Shown piece after piece: positions 15,420 to 21,799 of a stretch of DNA of 21,799 bases. The position numbers and the translations under genes were made by a program. The stretch covers positions 10,715-32,513 of the forward strand of contig DBXD01000092.1 of assembly GCA_002309425.1 (NCBI GenBank), written 5' to 3'. The DNA is from Cyanobacteria bacterium UBA1221. GTDB taxonomy: Bacteria; Cyanobacteriota; Vampirovibrionia; Gastranaerophilales; Gastranaerophilaceae. The first letter of the stretch is position 1. Each line of letters opens with the position of its first letter. A model generated the notes under the pieces. The model had not been told where the DNA came from, ran no database searches, and saw only the letters and a list, made by a program, of their open reading frames with translations.

Positions 15420-15433
15420 ATTGTCTAGACAAT
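15420..15433. promoter_or_regulatory. 14-bp palindrome upstream of the SIR2-like gene
   Basis: ATTGTCTAGACAAT is a perfect palindrome in the 98-nt gap before the SIR2-like gene. A candidate -10 TATACT (15464-15469) lies about 30 bp downstream. Its position and symmetry suit a dimeric regulator site; no T-run follows, so it is not a terminator. Confidence 0.45.
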
Positions 15434-15498
15434 TTCATGGATGCGGAATTTTTAGAACTGGTTTATACTAAATTCGTACAGAAAAAAGGAGTATGGGA

Positions 15499-16044
15499 AT
15501 GAAAGTTATAGCCTTCACGGGAGCCGGTATATCAAAATCAGCAGGAATACCTACTTTTGAAGATGTTCCCGGTATAAAAGAAAAATTGTCATTGGAATAT
15601 AAAAACGCAAATCCGGAAGAATATAAAGAAATCATAAGAAAAATGACGGATGCCATGCGGGATAAAGAACCGACAAAGGCTCACAAAATTCTTGCACAAC
15701 TGAATATTCCGATAATTACAATGAATATAGATAATCTGCACAGAAAAGCAGGTTCAAAAACGGTACTGGAACTACACGGAAACTATATTGCCGATAATAT
15801 TGTTCTTTATGGTCAGGAAATGCACCACGCTCAAGATGCAACTACTCTTATTATGAAAACTGCAAGGGAAGCAAAAGAAAATAATGAAGAAGCCATATTG
15901 CTTGTTATAGGGACATCTATGCAAACGGCCTTTGCGCATATTCTTGTACGGCTTGCCGAAAGCAGGGGGATGAAAGTTCTTTATATTGATAAAAATGCAG
16001 ACGAACAGGTTCTGGAATTTTTTGAACTTTACGGTATGATTTGA
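15499..16044 (+). CDS. zinc-less SIR2-family protein
   Basis: A 181-aa sirtuin-fold protein. The NAD site is recognisable: FTGAGISKSAGIPTF near the N-terminus, TMNIDNLHRKAG (canonical TQNIDxLH with Gln changed to Met), the catalytic-His motif ELHGN, NIVLYGQ, and the late VIGTSMQ. It contains no cysteine at all, so the four-Cys zinc ribbon of true deacetylases is gone, and it is some 50-60 residues shorter than typical sirtuins. It may be an NAD-binding or NAD-hydrolysing relative, or a deacylase with a reduced small domain. I chose ATG 15499, 7 nt after AAGGAG (15486-15491); the ATG two codons earlier is 1 nt from that site and too close. The promoter of the next transcript overlaps its stop. 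Confidence 0.83.
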   Translation: MKVIAFTGAGISKSAGIPTFEDVPGIKEKLSLEYKNANPEEYKEIIRKMTDAMRDKEPTKAHKILAQLNIPIITMNIDNLHRKAGSKTVLELHGNYIADNIVLYGQEMHHAQDATTLIMKTAREAKENNEEAILLVIGTSMQTAFAHILVRLAESRGMKVLYIDKNADEQVLEFFELYGMI

Positions 16045-16069
16045 TTAATTACGAAATTAGTGGTAATAT
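16041..16069 (+). promoter_or_regulatory. extended -10 promoter for the riboswitch transcript
   Basis: TTGATT (16041-16046), a 17-bp spacer and TGGTAATAT (extended TGn plus TAATAT, 16061-16069) form a good promoter that overlaps the SIR2 stop codon. Transcription would begin near 16076, about 14 nt before the aptamer. Confidence 0.6.
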
Positions 16070-16089
16070 CAGATAAAAAGTTAATAATT

Positions 16090-16250
16090 AATAACCTATA
16101 AAGAGTGTGCGAGGGACAAGCCCGCTGACCACACAGCAACCTATTAAATTAGGTGCTAATGCTTGTATGATGGGTTGTAAATTAATACTCATCATAAACG
16201 ATGGGTATTTTTGTTTGTGCACTCTTTCAGGTTCGTAAAAGGAGGCACAA
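16090..16250 (+). ncRNA. S-box (SAM-I-like) riboswitch with translational switch
   Basis: The core matches the S-box consensus: AAAGAG, then GAGGGACAAGCCCGCUGA, then CAGCAACC, then GGUGCUAAUGC. Helices I can pair: P1 16090-16099/16201-16209 (one bulged A, one G-U); P2a GTGTG 16105-16109/CACAC 16130-16134 with P2b GGG/CCC; P3 ACCTA 16139-16143/TAGGT 16150-16154; P4 ATGATGGG 16167-16174/CTCATCAT 16188-16195. The P2 loop ACAAG (16116-16120) pairs with CTTGT (16162-16166), the S-box pseudoknot, where Bacillus copies have CUGG/CCAG; this compensating change is strong support. Downstream, 16214-16227 can pair with 16239-16251 in a 13-bp stem burying the AAGGAGG site. AAAGAGTG (16100-16107) can instead pair perfectly with CACTCTTT (16220-16227), freeing it. 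SAM is therefore predicted to switch translation off. Confidence 0.88.
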
Positions 16251-17006
16251 ATGAGTAATGTTTTAATCCACATTCCGCACAGCAGCTACATAATCCCAAA
16301 TGAGTACAAACACTTATTCTGTCTTACAGAAAAAGAGTTATATGATGAACAAATTAAAATGACTGATAGTTTTACAAACGAACTTTTTGATATTTGCGGT
16401 ACAGAAAAGCTTGTGTTTCAAATAAGCAGATTAATTTGTGACGTGGAAAGATTCAGGTGTGAAAAAGAAGAAGAAATGACCCAACAGGGGATGTGGGTTT
16501 GCTATACAAAAACAAACGACCTTAAACCCCTGAAAAAAACGGATACCCGCCATAAGCAGGAAATACTGAAATTATACTATGACAGACACCATTTAATATT
16601 TGAAAAACTTGTTCAGAAAAGTTTAAATAAAAACGGAACTTGCCTTATAATAGATGCTCATTCTTTTCCGTCTGCAGCTTTACCTTATGAAATACATTCA
16701 CAGAATTTCCGCCCGGATATTTGTATCGGAACAGATGATTTTCACACACCCAATGGAATAACGGAATATTTCCGGAATGCTTTTTCAGAATCAGGTTACT
16801 CTGTCGGCATAAATAACCCGTTTTGCGGAACAATTGTTCCCATGAAATTTTATGGAAAAAACAAAAATGTAAGTTCGGTTATGCTGGAAATTAACCGTTC
16901 ACTATATATGCACGAAAAAACAGGAACAAAAAACAACCATTTTGAAAAAATATGCAAAGATATTTCGCAAATAATTTCATCATGTCCGTATCTGACGCAT
17001 ACGTGA
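16251..17006 (+). CDS. N-formylglutamate amidohydrolase-family protein
   Basis: A 251-aa member of the FGase family (PF05013). Signatures: HIPHSS (7-12), RLICDVERF (60-68), LIIDAHSFP with D135 and H137 (probable metal ligands), RPDICIGTDDFHTP (154-167), NNPFCGTIVP (188-197) and LEINRSLYM with E213, N215 and R216. The family removes formyl groups from N-formylglutamate in histidine breakdown, but no hut genes are here. Instead the gene sits behind a SAM-sensing riboswitch whose stem buries its AAGGAGG site, so it should be made when SAM is scarce. A substrate linked to methionine, such as N-formylmethionine or another acyl-methionine, is an attractive guess, not shown by sequence. The last codons contain the 18-nt repeat. 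The 47-aa ORF and TPR gene follow closely and are probably co-transcribed. Confidence 0.85.
   Translation: MSNVLIHIPHSSYIIPNEYKHLFCLTEKELYDEQIKMTDSFTNELFDICGTEKLVFQISRLICDVERFRCEKEEEMTQQGMWVCYTKTNDLKPLKKTDTRHKQEILKLYYDRHHLIFEKLVQKSLNKNGTCLIIDAHSFPSAALPYEIHSQNFRPDICIGTDDFHTPNGITEYFRNAFSESGYSVGINNPFCGTIVPMKFYGKNKNVSSVMLEINRSLYMHEKTGTKNNHFEKICKDISQIISSCPYLTHT
16982..16999 (+). repeat. 18-nt direct repeat, right copy
   Basis: ATGTCCGTATCTGACGCA, identical to 14477-14494. It lies in the final codons of the hydrolase gene, 7 nt before its stop ends, where an att-like or duplication boundary would leave the coding sequence complete. Confidence 0.7.
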
Positions 17007-17037
17007 TTTATTATATAAATGAAAGGAGATGATAAAT

Positions 17038-17181
17038 ATGACAGACGAAGAAAGAAAATTTTTAGAAGCGGCTTACCAAAGATGTTGGGATTATGATCCT
17101 GATGAGGAAGAAGTTGATGCAAAATACGATAAGGAATTTAACGACTGGTGCGATAATTTCTTAAATGAAAAGGTAAAGTAA
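17038..17181 (+). CDS. small acidic protein, 47 aa
   Basis: A 47-residue ORF with a strong ribosome site (AAAGGAG, about 9 nt before the ATG), 31 nt after the hydrolase stop and one base before the TPR gene start. It is rich in Asp/Glu (a DPDEEEVD run near the middle) with aromatic residues and two Cys, and no membrane segment or signal peptide. The tight packing and ribosome site make it likely to be translated. I recognise no family; a small partner of the hydrolase or TPR protein is possible. Confidence 0.7.
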   Translation: MTDEERKFLEAAYQRCWDYDPDEEEVDAKYDKEFNDWCDNFLNEKVK

Positions 17182-17182
17182 A

Positions 17183-17872
17183 ATGAATACGTTAGCTGAA
17201 AAAATTAATAATGCGCAAGACTGTTTATATAATACAAATCAGTATGAATTAGGCTGTAAATATGCACAGGAAGCATACATGATGAACCCTGATAATCCTG
17301 ATGCAAAGTATTTATATGCACTTGCCCTATATCTTAATGACAGGTGCGAAGAAGCATTAAAATATTTTTATGAGTTAGAAAAAAACAATTTTGACCCTTA
17401 TTATTTTATATATATTGCACATTGTTTGTGTCAAACGAGAACAAATCTGTTTTTGGCACTTAAATATATAAATAAATTAAAAAGATTTAACTCTCATTGC
17501 GACAGGGAGGCAAAAATAAAAATTTTAATGATTAAAGCCGAAATTCAGTATCATATGGGAGATTTGGATTCGGCCCTGAATAATTTCAAAAAAGCATATG
17601 CTATGGGAGATGAGGACAAATCTCTGTGCTACATATCACAAATTTATTTTGATAAAAATCAGCCAATGCTGGCTATGAAATATTTGAGAAAAGTATTACG
17701 TTTCAGCGAAAAAGATAAAGAAGAATTTTGGAAAAATATGGAAAAATTAACCTATAAAGAATTAAAAGTAACTTCAATAATCCTGCTAAACAGGTTTGAA
17801 ATTGAAAAAAATAAAAAAGAAGTAGATTCAGAGATATATGAAAGCATACAGGCAAAACTGTATCCGGAATAA
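17183..17872 (+). CDS. TPR-repeat protein
   Basis: A 229-aa cytoplasmic protein made of helical repeats. At least three TPR-like units are visible: residues about 18-50 (YELGCKYAQEAYMMNPDNPD), 51-85 (LYLNDRCEEALKYFYELEK) and 120-170 (IQYHMGDLDSALNNFKKAYAMG, then YFDKNQPMLAMKYLRKVL). The Ala/Gly/Tyr positions fit the TPR pattern. There is no signal peptide or catalytic motif, so it is probably a scaffold or adaptor. It starts one base after the small acidic ORF stop, with AAGG in the end of that ORF as a weak ribosome site, which suggests translational coupling. Confidence 0.8.
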   Translation: MNTLAEKINNAQDCLYNTNQYELGCKYAQEAYMMNPDNPDAKYLYALALYLNDRCEEALKYFYELEKNNFDPYYFIYIAHCLCQTRTNLFLALKYINKLKRFNSHCDREAKIKILMIKAEIQYHMGDLDSALNNFKKAYAMGDEDKSLCYISQIYFDKNQPMLAMKYLRKVLRFSEKDKEEFWKNMEKLTYKELKVTSIILLNRFEIEKNKKEVDSEIYESIQAKLYPE

Positions 17873-17885
17873 AAAGATTAACCGA

Positions 17886-17915
17886 ATACCATATAACCCT
17901 TATTTATGGTATAAT
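17886..17915 (+). promoter_or_regulatory. inverted repeat overlapping an extended -10 promoter
   Basis: ATACCATA (17886-17893) and TATGGTAT (17905-17912) form a perfect 8-bp inverted repeat with an 11-bp spacer. The right arm overlaps TGGTATAAT (17907-17915), an extended -10 box. A repressor bound there would block the promoter of the small membrane ORF that follows. No good -35 is visible, which fits an extended -10 promoter. Confidence 0.5.
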
Positions 17916-17935
17916 GAAGCAGAGGGAAAAATGCC

Positions 17936-18040
17936 ATGAACGAAAAAGTAAAAGAAACCTTAAAATTTGCTTGTACAGTGATTATCGTTTATGTAATGGT
18001 ATATTTTTTGGCATTTGTCCTGTGTTCTGTTTTATTGTAG
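17936..18040 (+). CDS. single-span small membrane protein, 34 aa
   Basis: A 34-residue ORF: a charged start (MNEKVKETLK) then one hydrophobic helix (FACTVIIVYVMVYFLAFVL) to the C-terminus. AGAGGGA lies about 9 nt before the ATG, and a TATAAT promoter with an overlapping inverted repeat lies just upstream. A membrane-located small protein is the clear reading; the function is unknown. A toxin-type or regulatory mini-protein is possible, but no antisense RNA is evident. Confidence 0.55.
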   Translation: MNEKVKETLKFACTVIIVYVMVYFLAFVLCSVLL

Positions 18041-18066
18041 GATATGGTCACATAAAATTTTTGGAC

Positions 18067-18093
18067 TACTGATGCTAACGGACAAAATCAGTA
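18067..18093 (+). terminator. weak hairpin after the small membrane ORF
   Basis: TACTGAT (18067-18073) can pair with ATCAGTA (18087-18093), a 7-bp stem with a 13-nt loop, followed by TTTATC. The T-run is poor, so termination is uncertain. Confidence 0.25.
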
Positions 18094-18129
18094 TTTATCA
18101 TATTGTTAGAAGAAAGAATAGGTGTAAAG

Positions 18130-18981
18130 ATGAAGTTATCAACAATATTAAAGGAATACAATTTAGATTTAAATAAAGTGAAAATTGTGCGTCATAAAGA
18201 CAAAAATTATGATGTAAATAAAATTTATCAATTAGGATTCATTGAACAGTACCAATCTTTACAGAGCAAACCAATATTTGATAACTGTGAATATATATTG
18301 TCCTTTTTGGGTCTTGAGGGAACGAAAGCAAAATATATTGGAGCATGGAAAATATGCAAGAAATGCGGCAAAAAGGAAGTAAAGCAAAAAATAAACCCGA
18401 ACTATCCTTATCAAGAGCACTACAATAACTGTTATTATTACGAAATGAAGCGTGTAGACATTATGACTGAATTGATAGGTCGATTAATCATAGATTGGGG
18501 TGCAGGAACAATAAACTGGCATCAATATGCATATAATGATAAAGAAATAATTGCAATTTTGCCTCAAAATAATATACGCACAGTGAAAGATTTCCGAGAT
18601 TACGACAACGTTATACTTTCTTTCTCTGATTTATGTACAATAATGGCAGAACCTATGATATATGAAGACTGGCAGCGAGCCCTATCTTGTGTAAACGGTA
18701 TATATTTAATTGTTGATAAGGTATCAGGGCAACAGTACATTGGTTCGGCGTATGGAGAAAACGGTATATGGGGGCGTTGGAAGAATTATGCAGAAACGAA
18801 ACACGGCGATAATGATGGTATTAAAGCCGAACTAAAAAAACACCCGAACGCTTACAAAAATTTCCAAATTTCTATTCTGAGAATATTACCAAAAACTATT
18901 ACACCTGATGAAGCAATAAAAGTTGAAAATCTATATAAACAAAAATTATGTTCCAGAGAACTTGGCATGAACAAAAATTAG
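18130..18981 (+). CDS. GIY-YIG nuclease-family protein
   Basis: A 283-aa protein. The C-terminal part (about 188-283) is a GIY-YIG domain: GIY (190-192), YIG (203-205), the catalytic Arg in GIWGRWKNY (R216) and the metal-binding Glu E266 in VENLYKQKL, ending with the common LGMNKN. The N-terminal part matches the region usually found with it in this family: RHKDKNYDVNKIYQLG, FDNCEYILSFLG, CKKCGKK (C76, C79) and RLIIDWG (118-124). Some relatives act as stand-alone restriction-like nucleases; there is no methylase here. I chose ATG 18130, about 6 nt after AGGTG; the frame opens at TTG 18103, but that has no ribosome site. Confidence 0.82.
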   Translation: MKLSTILKEYNLDLNKVKIVRHKDKNYDVNKIYQLGFIEQYQSLQSKPIFDNCEYILSFLGLEGTKAKYIGAWKICKKCGKKEVKQKINPNYPYQEHYNNCYYYEMKRVDIMTELIGRLIIDWGAGTINWHQYAYNDKEIIAILPQNNIRTVKDFRDYDNVILSFSDLCTIMAEPMIYEDWQRALSCVNGIYLIVDKVSGQQYIGSAYGENGIWGRWKNYAETKHGDNDGIKAELKKHPNAYKNFQISILRILPKTITPDEAIKVENLYKQKLCSRELGMNKN

Positions 18982-19130
18982 AAAGAGGATATAAAAAGAA
19001 TTTTAAAAGTTGCTTAAAGTTATTTGCAATACGACAAAATATAAACCTATTATGGATATTAACCGTAATTAAATAATTCCTACATACGTTTGATGACTGT
19101 TTTTTTCAGGTATTGTAAAATTTTCTTGGT
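18982..19130. other. intergenic, no clear features
   Basis: These 149 AT-rich nt separate the nuclease from the UbiA-family gene. I see no convincing promoter or terminator. The sequence before the next ATG (19131) lacks a Shine-Dalgarno; the nearest purine run, AGG at 19108-19110, is too far away. Confidence 0.3.
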
Positions 19131-20072
19131 ATGGAAGAAAAAGATTTTAATATTTTTAAACGTTTATGGATATATCAGGGTGAAAGATTTCCGTTTTTCT
19201 CATACGGGTTAATGGTTTTGACGTTTGCTTTCTCTGCAATGTCATATTCAAAAATTTTAAGAGGAAATTATGATTTTTCGGTTTTGACTTTAATAATCGG
19301 TGCAATGACATCGTTCGGATATTTCTTTTTGCTTAGGATTTTTGACGAATTTAAAGATGCCGAGGATGATGCAAAATACCGCCCCTACCGTGCTGTACCG
19401 AGGGGTTTGGTTTCTTTTAAGGAACTTAAGTGGCTTGCAATTATTGTAATGGGTACTCAATGCCTTTTGAATTTTATATTTATCCCCAAAATGCTTTGGA
19501 TTTGGTGCTTGGTCATAATTTATATGTTTATTATGGCAAAAGAGTTTTTTGTAAGAGATTGGCTCAGAAAACACCCCGTTGCATATCTTGTTTCTCATAT
19601 GATGGTTATGCCTGTAATAGATTTTTATACAACGGGTTTAGACTGGAATAATAACAGTATAGTTATGCCGAAAGGTTTGATAATATTTTTGATAGTAACC
19701 TTCTTAAACGGGGTAGTAATAGAAATAGGCAGAAAAATACGGGCAAAAGAGGCTGAAGAAACGGGGGTTGAAACTTATTCTTATCTTTGGGGTGAAAAAG
19801 GTGCAACTCTGACATGGCTTTCCATACTTTTTATAACCTTTATTTTTGCAAATATTGCCTGCTTTTTCGCAGGTTTTGGAAGAACAACCTTCTTCTTTTT
19901 GATATTTTTCCTGAGTTTCTGCTCTATCCCTGCAATCCAATTTCTCAAAGACAGACAGCAAAAATATGCTGCAAGGATTGAAACAATGGCAGGGATTTGG
20001 ACGTTGGGAATGTATTTGTCGTTGGGGGGAATCCCGATGATAATACATATGATAAAAGGATTTTTTGCATAA
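19131..20072 (+). CDS. UbiA-family membrane prenyltransferase-like protein
   Basis: A 313-aa integral membrane protein with about eight helices. The first cytoplasmic loop carries FDEFKDAEDDAKYRPYRAVPRG: D72, D76 and D80 give a DxxxDxxxD pattern in place of the classical NDxxDxxxD that binds prenyl diphosphate through Mg2+. The second motif (about 198-220, IEIGRKIRAKEAEETGVETYS) has Glu and Lys where classical members have DxxxD. This divergent subgroup is recognisable, but its substrate is not known to me. It ends directly before the PEP-synthase-like gene (no gap), so the two form an operon. The start lacks a Shine-Dalgarno, though the N-terminus is otherwise plausible. Confidence 0.78.
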   Translation: MEEKDFNIFKRLWIYQGERFPFFSYGLMVLTFAFSAMSYSKILRGNYDFSVLTLIIGAMTSFGYFFLLRIFDEFKDAEDDAKYRPYRAVPRGLVSFKELKWLAIIVMGTQCLLNFIFIPKMLWIWCLVIIYMFIMAKEFFVRDWLRKHPVAYLVSHMMVMPVIDFYTTGLDWNNNSIVMPKGLIIFLIVTFLNGVVIEIGRKIRAKEAEETGVETYSYLWGEKGATLTWLSILFITFIFANIACFFAGFGRTTFFFLIFFLSFCSIPAIQFLKDRQQKYAARIETMAGIWTLGMYLSLGGIPMIIHMIKGFFA

Positions 20073-21799
20073 ATGGATGAAAAAATAGTCGGCGGGAAAG
20101 CATATAATCTGAATATTTTAACCGAGAACGGCATAAATGTTCCGAGATGGTTTGTTGTATCATCTGCCGATGCTTTTGATAATCTTTTCTCGCTAAATTC
20201 CGCAGAAGTTATGACTAGCGGGGACAAACGTCCTTTGTATGCGGTTCGCTCATCTGCTGTCGGGGAGGACGGCAGCGGAAATTCATTTGCGGGGCAAATG
20301 GAATCTTATCTGTATGTAAAACCCGAAGATATAAAAAAACGTATTCAGGATGTTATAAATTCCGCAAATTCCGAGAGAATAAAGTTTTACAGAGAGCAAA
20401 ACGGGCTGTCTAACGACAATATCAATGTCGGAGTTATTGTTCAGGAAATGATAAATTCAGATGTTTCGGGGGTCGCTTTTTCTTCAAACCCCATAACCGG
20501 AAAAAGGAATGAAGTGGTAATTTCAAGTGTATTCGGACTCGGGGAAGGGCTTGTATCCGGAGAATTAAATGCCGATACGTTTACCGTTATTGACGGAGAA
20601 ATTACAAAAAATATTGTTGAAAAACCTTATAAAATAGTTTTTGATAAAGAGCAGGGAACGGGAACTAAACAGGAGCCTAATGAAAATCCGTCCGGCTCAA
20701 GCCTTACGGACGAACAAATAAAAGAAATAGTGCAAAAAGTTCAGGAGATTGTAAAAATATACGGGAAACCCCAGGACATTGAGTGGGCATACGAAAAAGG
20801 GGTATTATATATCCTTCAGGCACGCCCGATTACGACTCTTGAAAATATCCCCGACAAATCCCAGCAGGAAGTAATCTGGGATAATTCAAACATTATAGAA
20901 AGTTATTCCGGTGTAACAACACCTTTGACTTTCTCGTTTATCAAAGATATTTATACGGAAGTTTATAAACAATTTTTGCTGATAATGGGAGTTGAGCAGG
21001 AGTTAATTGAAGAAAACTCTGATATTTTCCAGATGCTCGGACTTATTGAGGGCAGAGTATATTACAATTTGCTCAACTGGTACAGGTTACTGAGATTAAT
21101 GCCCGGGTATGAAATTAATGCAGGCTTTATGGAATCAATGATGGGCGTGAAACAAAAACTCAATCAGGTACCAAAAGTTAAGCCGAGCAAAAAAAATAAG
21201 TACATAAGACTTTTTAATCTTGTAAAATCTCTTATATTAAATCTTTTCAGACTACCGAAAGATATAGATAAATTTTATGAACATATAAACGCAACGCTTT
21301 TGCCATACGAAAACGGGAAATTGTGCGGTAAAACGTCAAACGAGCTTGTAGAAATTTATTTTGAACTCGAATCAAAATTGATGAAAAGATGGCAGGCTCC
21401 TTTGGTAAATGATTTTTATGCAATGATTTTTTACGGGCTTTTGAAGAAGTCCCTGTTAAAAATTGACCCGAACGGAACGTTACAAAACGATTTACTTACA
21501 GGTGAAACAGGCATAATTTCAACCGAGCCGATAAAAAGAATTAAGCAAATTTCAAATAAAATATGTTCAGGAGAAAATGCGGATAAGGATATCGAAGATT
21601 TTATACAAAAATTCGGCAACCGCTGTATCGGTGAACTGAAACTTGAAACAATAACATATAAACAAGACCCCTCGCTTTTACAGTTTATTATTAATTCCTA
21701 TGTAAAACAGGGAATTATAGACCTTGAAAAAGAACAACAACGAGAAAAAGAAATCCGTTCAAATGCAGAAAAAGTTGTACGGGAAAAAATAAAAAATCC
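20073..21799 (+). CDS. PEP synthase/pyruvate-phosphate-dikinase-like protein, partial
   Basis: The frame is open from ATG 20073 to the window end (575 complete codons), so the C-terminus is missing. Residues about 5-270 form the ATP-grasp PEP/pyruvate-binding domain (PF01326): IVGGKAYNLNILTENGINVP, AVRSSAVGEDG, SFAGQMESY, GVAFSSNPITG, FGLGEGLVSG and IEWAYEKGVLYILQARPIT. Residues about 285-575 are a long, mostly helical region seen in PEP-synthase-like proteins of specialised metabolism. The His-bearing swivel domain has not yet appeared and may lie beyond the edge. AAAGGA sits 12 nt before the ATG, inside the UbiA-family gene. It probably phosphorylates a small acceptor or makes PEP; the tight link to a divergent UbiA suggests a shared pathway. 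Confidence 0.8.
   Translation, partial: MDEKIVGGKAYNLNILTENGINVPRWFVVSSADAFDNLFSLNSAEVMTSGDKRPLYAVRSSAVGEDGSGNSFAGQMESYLYVKPEDIKKRIQDVINSANSERIKFYREQNGLSNDNINVGVIVQEMINSDVSGVAFSSNPITGKRNEVVISSVFGLGEGLVSGELNADTFTVIDGEITKNIVEKPYKIVFDKEQGTGTKQEPNENPSGSSLTDEQIKEIVQKVQEIVKIYGKPQDIEWAYEKGVLYILQARPITTLENIPDKSQQEVIWDNSNIIESYSGVTTPLTFSFIKDIYTEVYKQFLLIMGVEQELIEENSDIFQMLGLIEGRVYYNLLNWYRLLRLMPGYEINAGFMESMMGVKQKLNQVPKVKPSKKNKYIRLFNLVKSLILNLFRLPKDIDKFYEHINATLLPYENGKLCGKTSNELVEIYFELESKLMKRWQAPLVNDFYAMIFYGLLKKSLLKIDPNGTLQNDLLTGETGIISTEPIKRIKQISNKICSGENADKDIEDFIQKFGNRCIGELKLETITYKQDPSLLQFIINSYVKQGIIDLEKEQQREKEIRSNAEKVVREKIKN

Noticed and set aside
16185..16212. ATACTCATC/GATGGGTAT hairpin followed by a T-run, looking like a factor-independent terminator
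   Set aside because: Both arms are already used as the 3' strands of aptamer helices P4 and P1. A terminator here would lie inside the aptamer, and the downstream Shine-Dalgarno sequestor explains control better. It could still act as a minor alternative fold.
1..21799. CRISPR array, rRNA or tRNA genes
   Set aside because: No regularly spaced repeats and no cloverleaf or rRNA-like sequence were seen on either strand.

Overview
The window is AT-rich DNA from a Gram-negative-type bacterium (LolA-like carrier, MMPL/RND exporter, lipid acyltransferases). Two small left-end proteins carry an N-terminal 'INN' followed by an 'AF[C/K][G/S]' motif. I associate this with gut Melainabacteria (Gastranaerophilales, non-photosynthetic Cyanobacteria relatives). 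That assignment is an inference from motif style and composition; no marker gene is present.

Left flank (1-1435): two lineage-type hypothetical genes, then a non-coding stretch with a 16-bp palindrome, a BIME-like pair of inverted REP units (5' GTAG plus hairpin), and what looks like a broken gene tail. A REP end identical to the second unit is cut by the window start.

Centre (1436-13824): a compact aryl polyene (APE) type II polyketide cluster in two divergent operons separated by 39 bp. The minus operon reads ApeC (chain-length-factor-like), ApeD acyltransferase, two ACPs (ApeE, ApeF), ApeG membrane protein, an ApeH ligase-ApeI dehydratase fusion, ApeK thioesterase, ApeM LolA-like, ApeN MMPL exporter, and a methyltransferase-acyltransferase fusion. 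Most of these genes overlap. The plus operon is ApeO ketosynthase, ApeP dehydratase, ApeQ ketoreductase, ApeR ketosynthase. By family knowledge, ApeH loads an aryl acid on an ACP, ApeO/ApeC with ApeQ and ApeI/ApeP build the conjugated polyene, and ApeD, the C-terminal acyltransferase, ApeM and ApeN attach it to lipid and move it to the outer membrane. No ammonia-lyase, glycosyltransferase or phosphopantetheinyl transferase is in the window.

Right flank (13825-21799): a secreted Lys-rich 11-mer repeat protein; a membrane protein; a zinc-less SIR2-like protein; an S-box (SAM-I-like) riboswitch with a predicted translational switch in front of an N-formylglutamate-amidohydrolase-like gene, followed by a 47-aa acidic ORF and a TPR protein; a 34-aa membrane ORF; a GIY-YIG nuclease; a UbiA-family protein; and a PEP-synthase-like protein that runs off the window. 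An exact 18-nt direct repeat (14477 and 16982) brackets the membrane protein/SIR2/riboswitch/hydrolase block.

The strongest second-look items are the SAM riboswitch controlling a formyl-amino-acid hydrolase family member, and the domain fusions and missing parts in the APE cluster.
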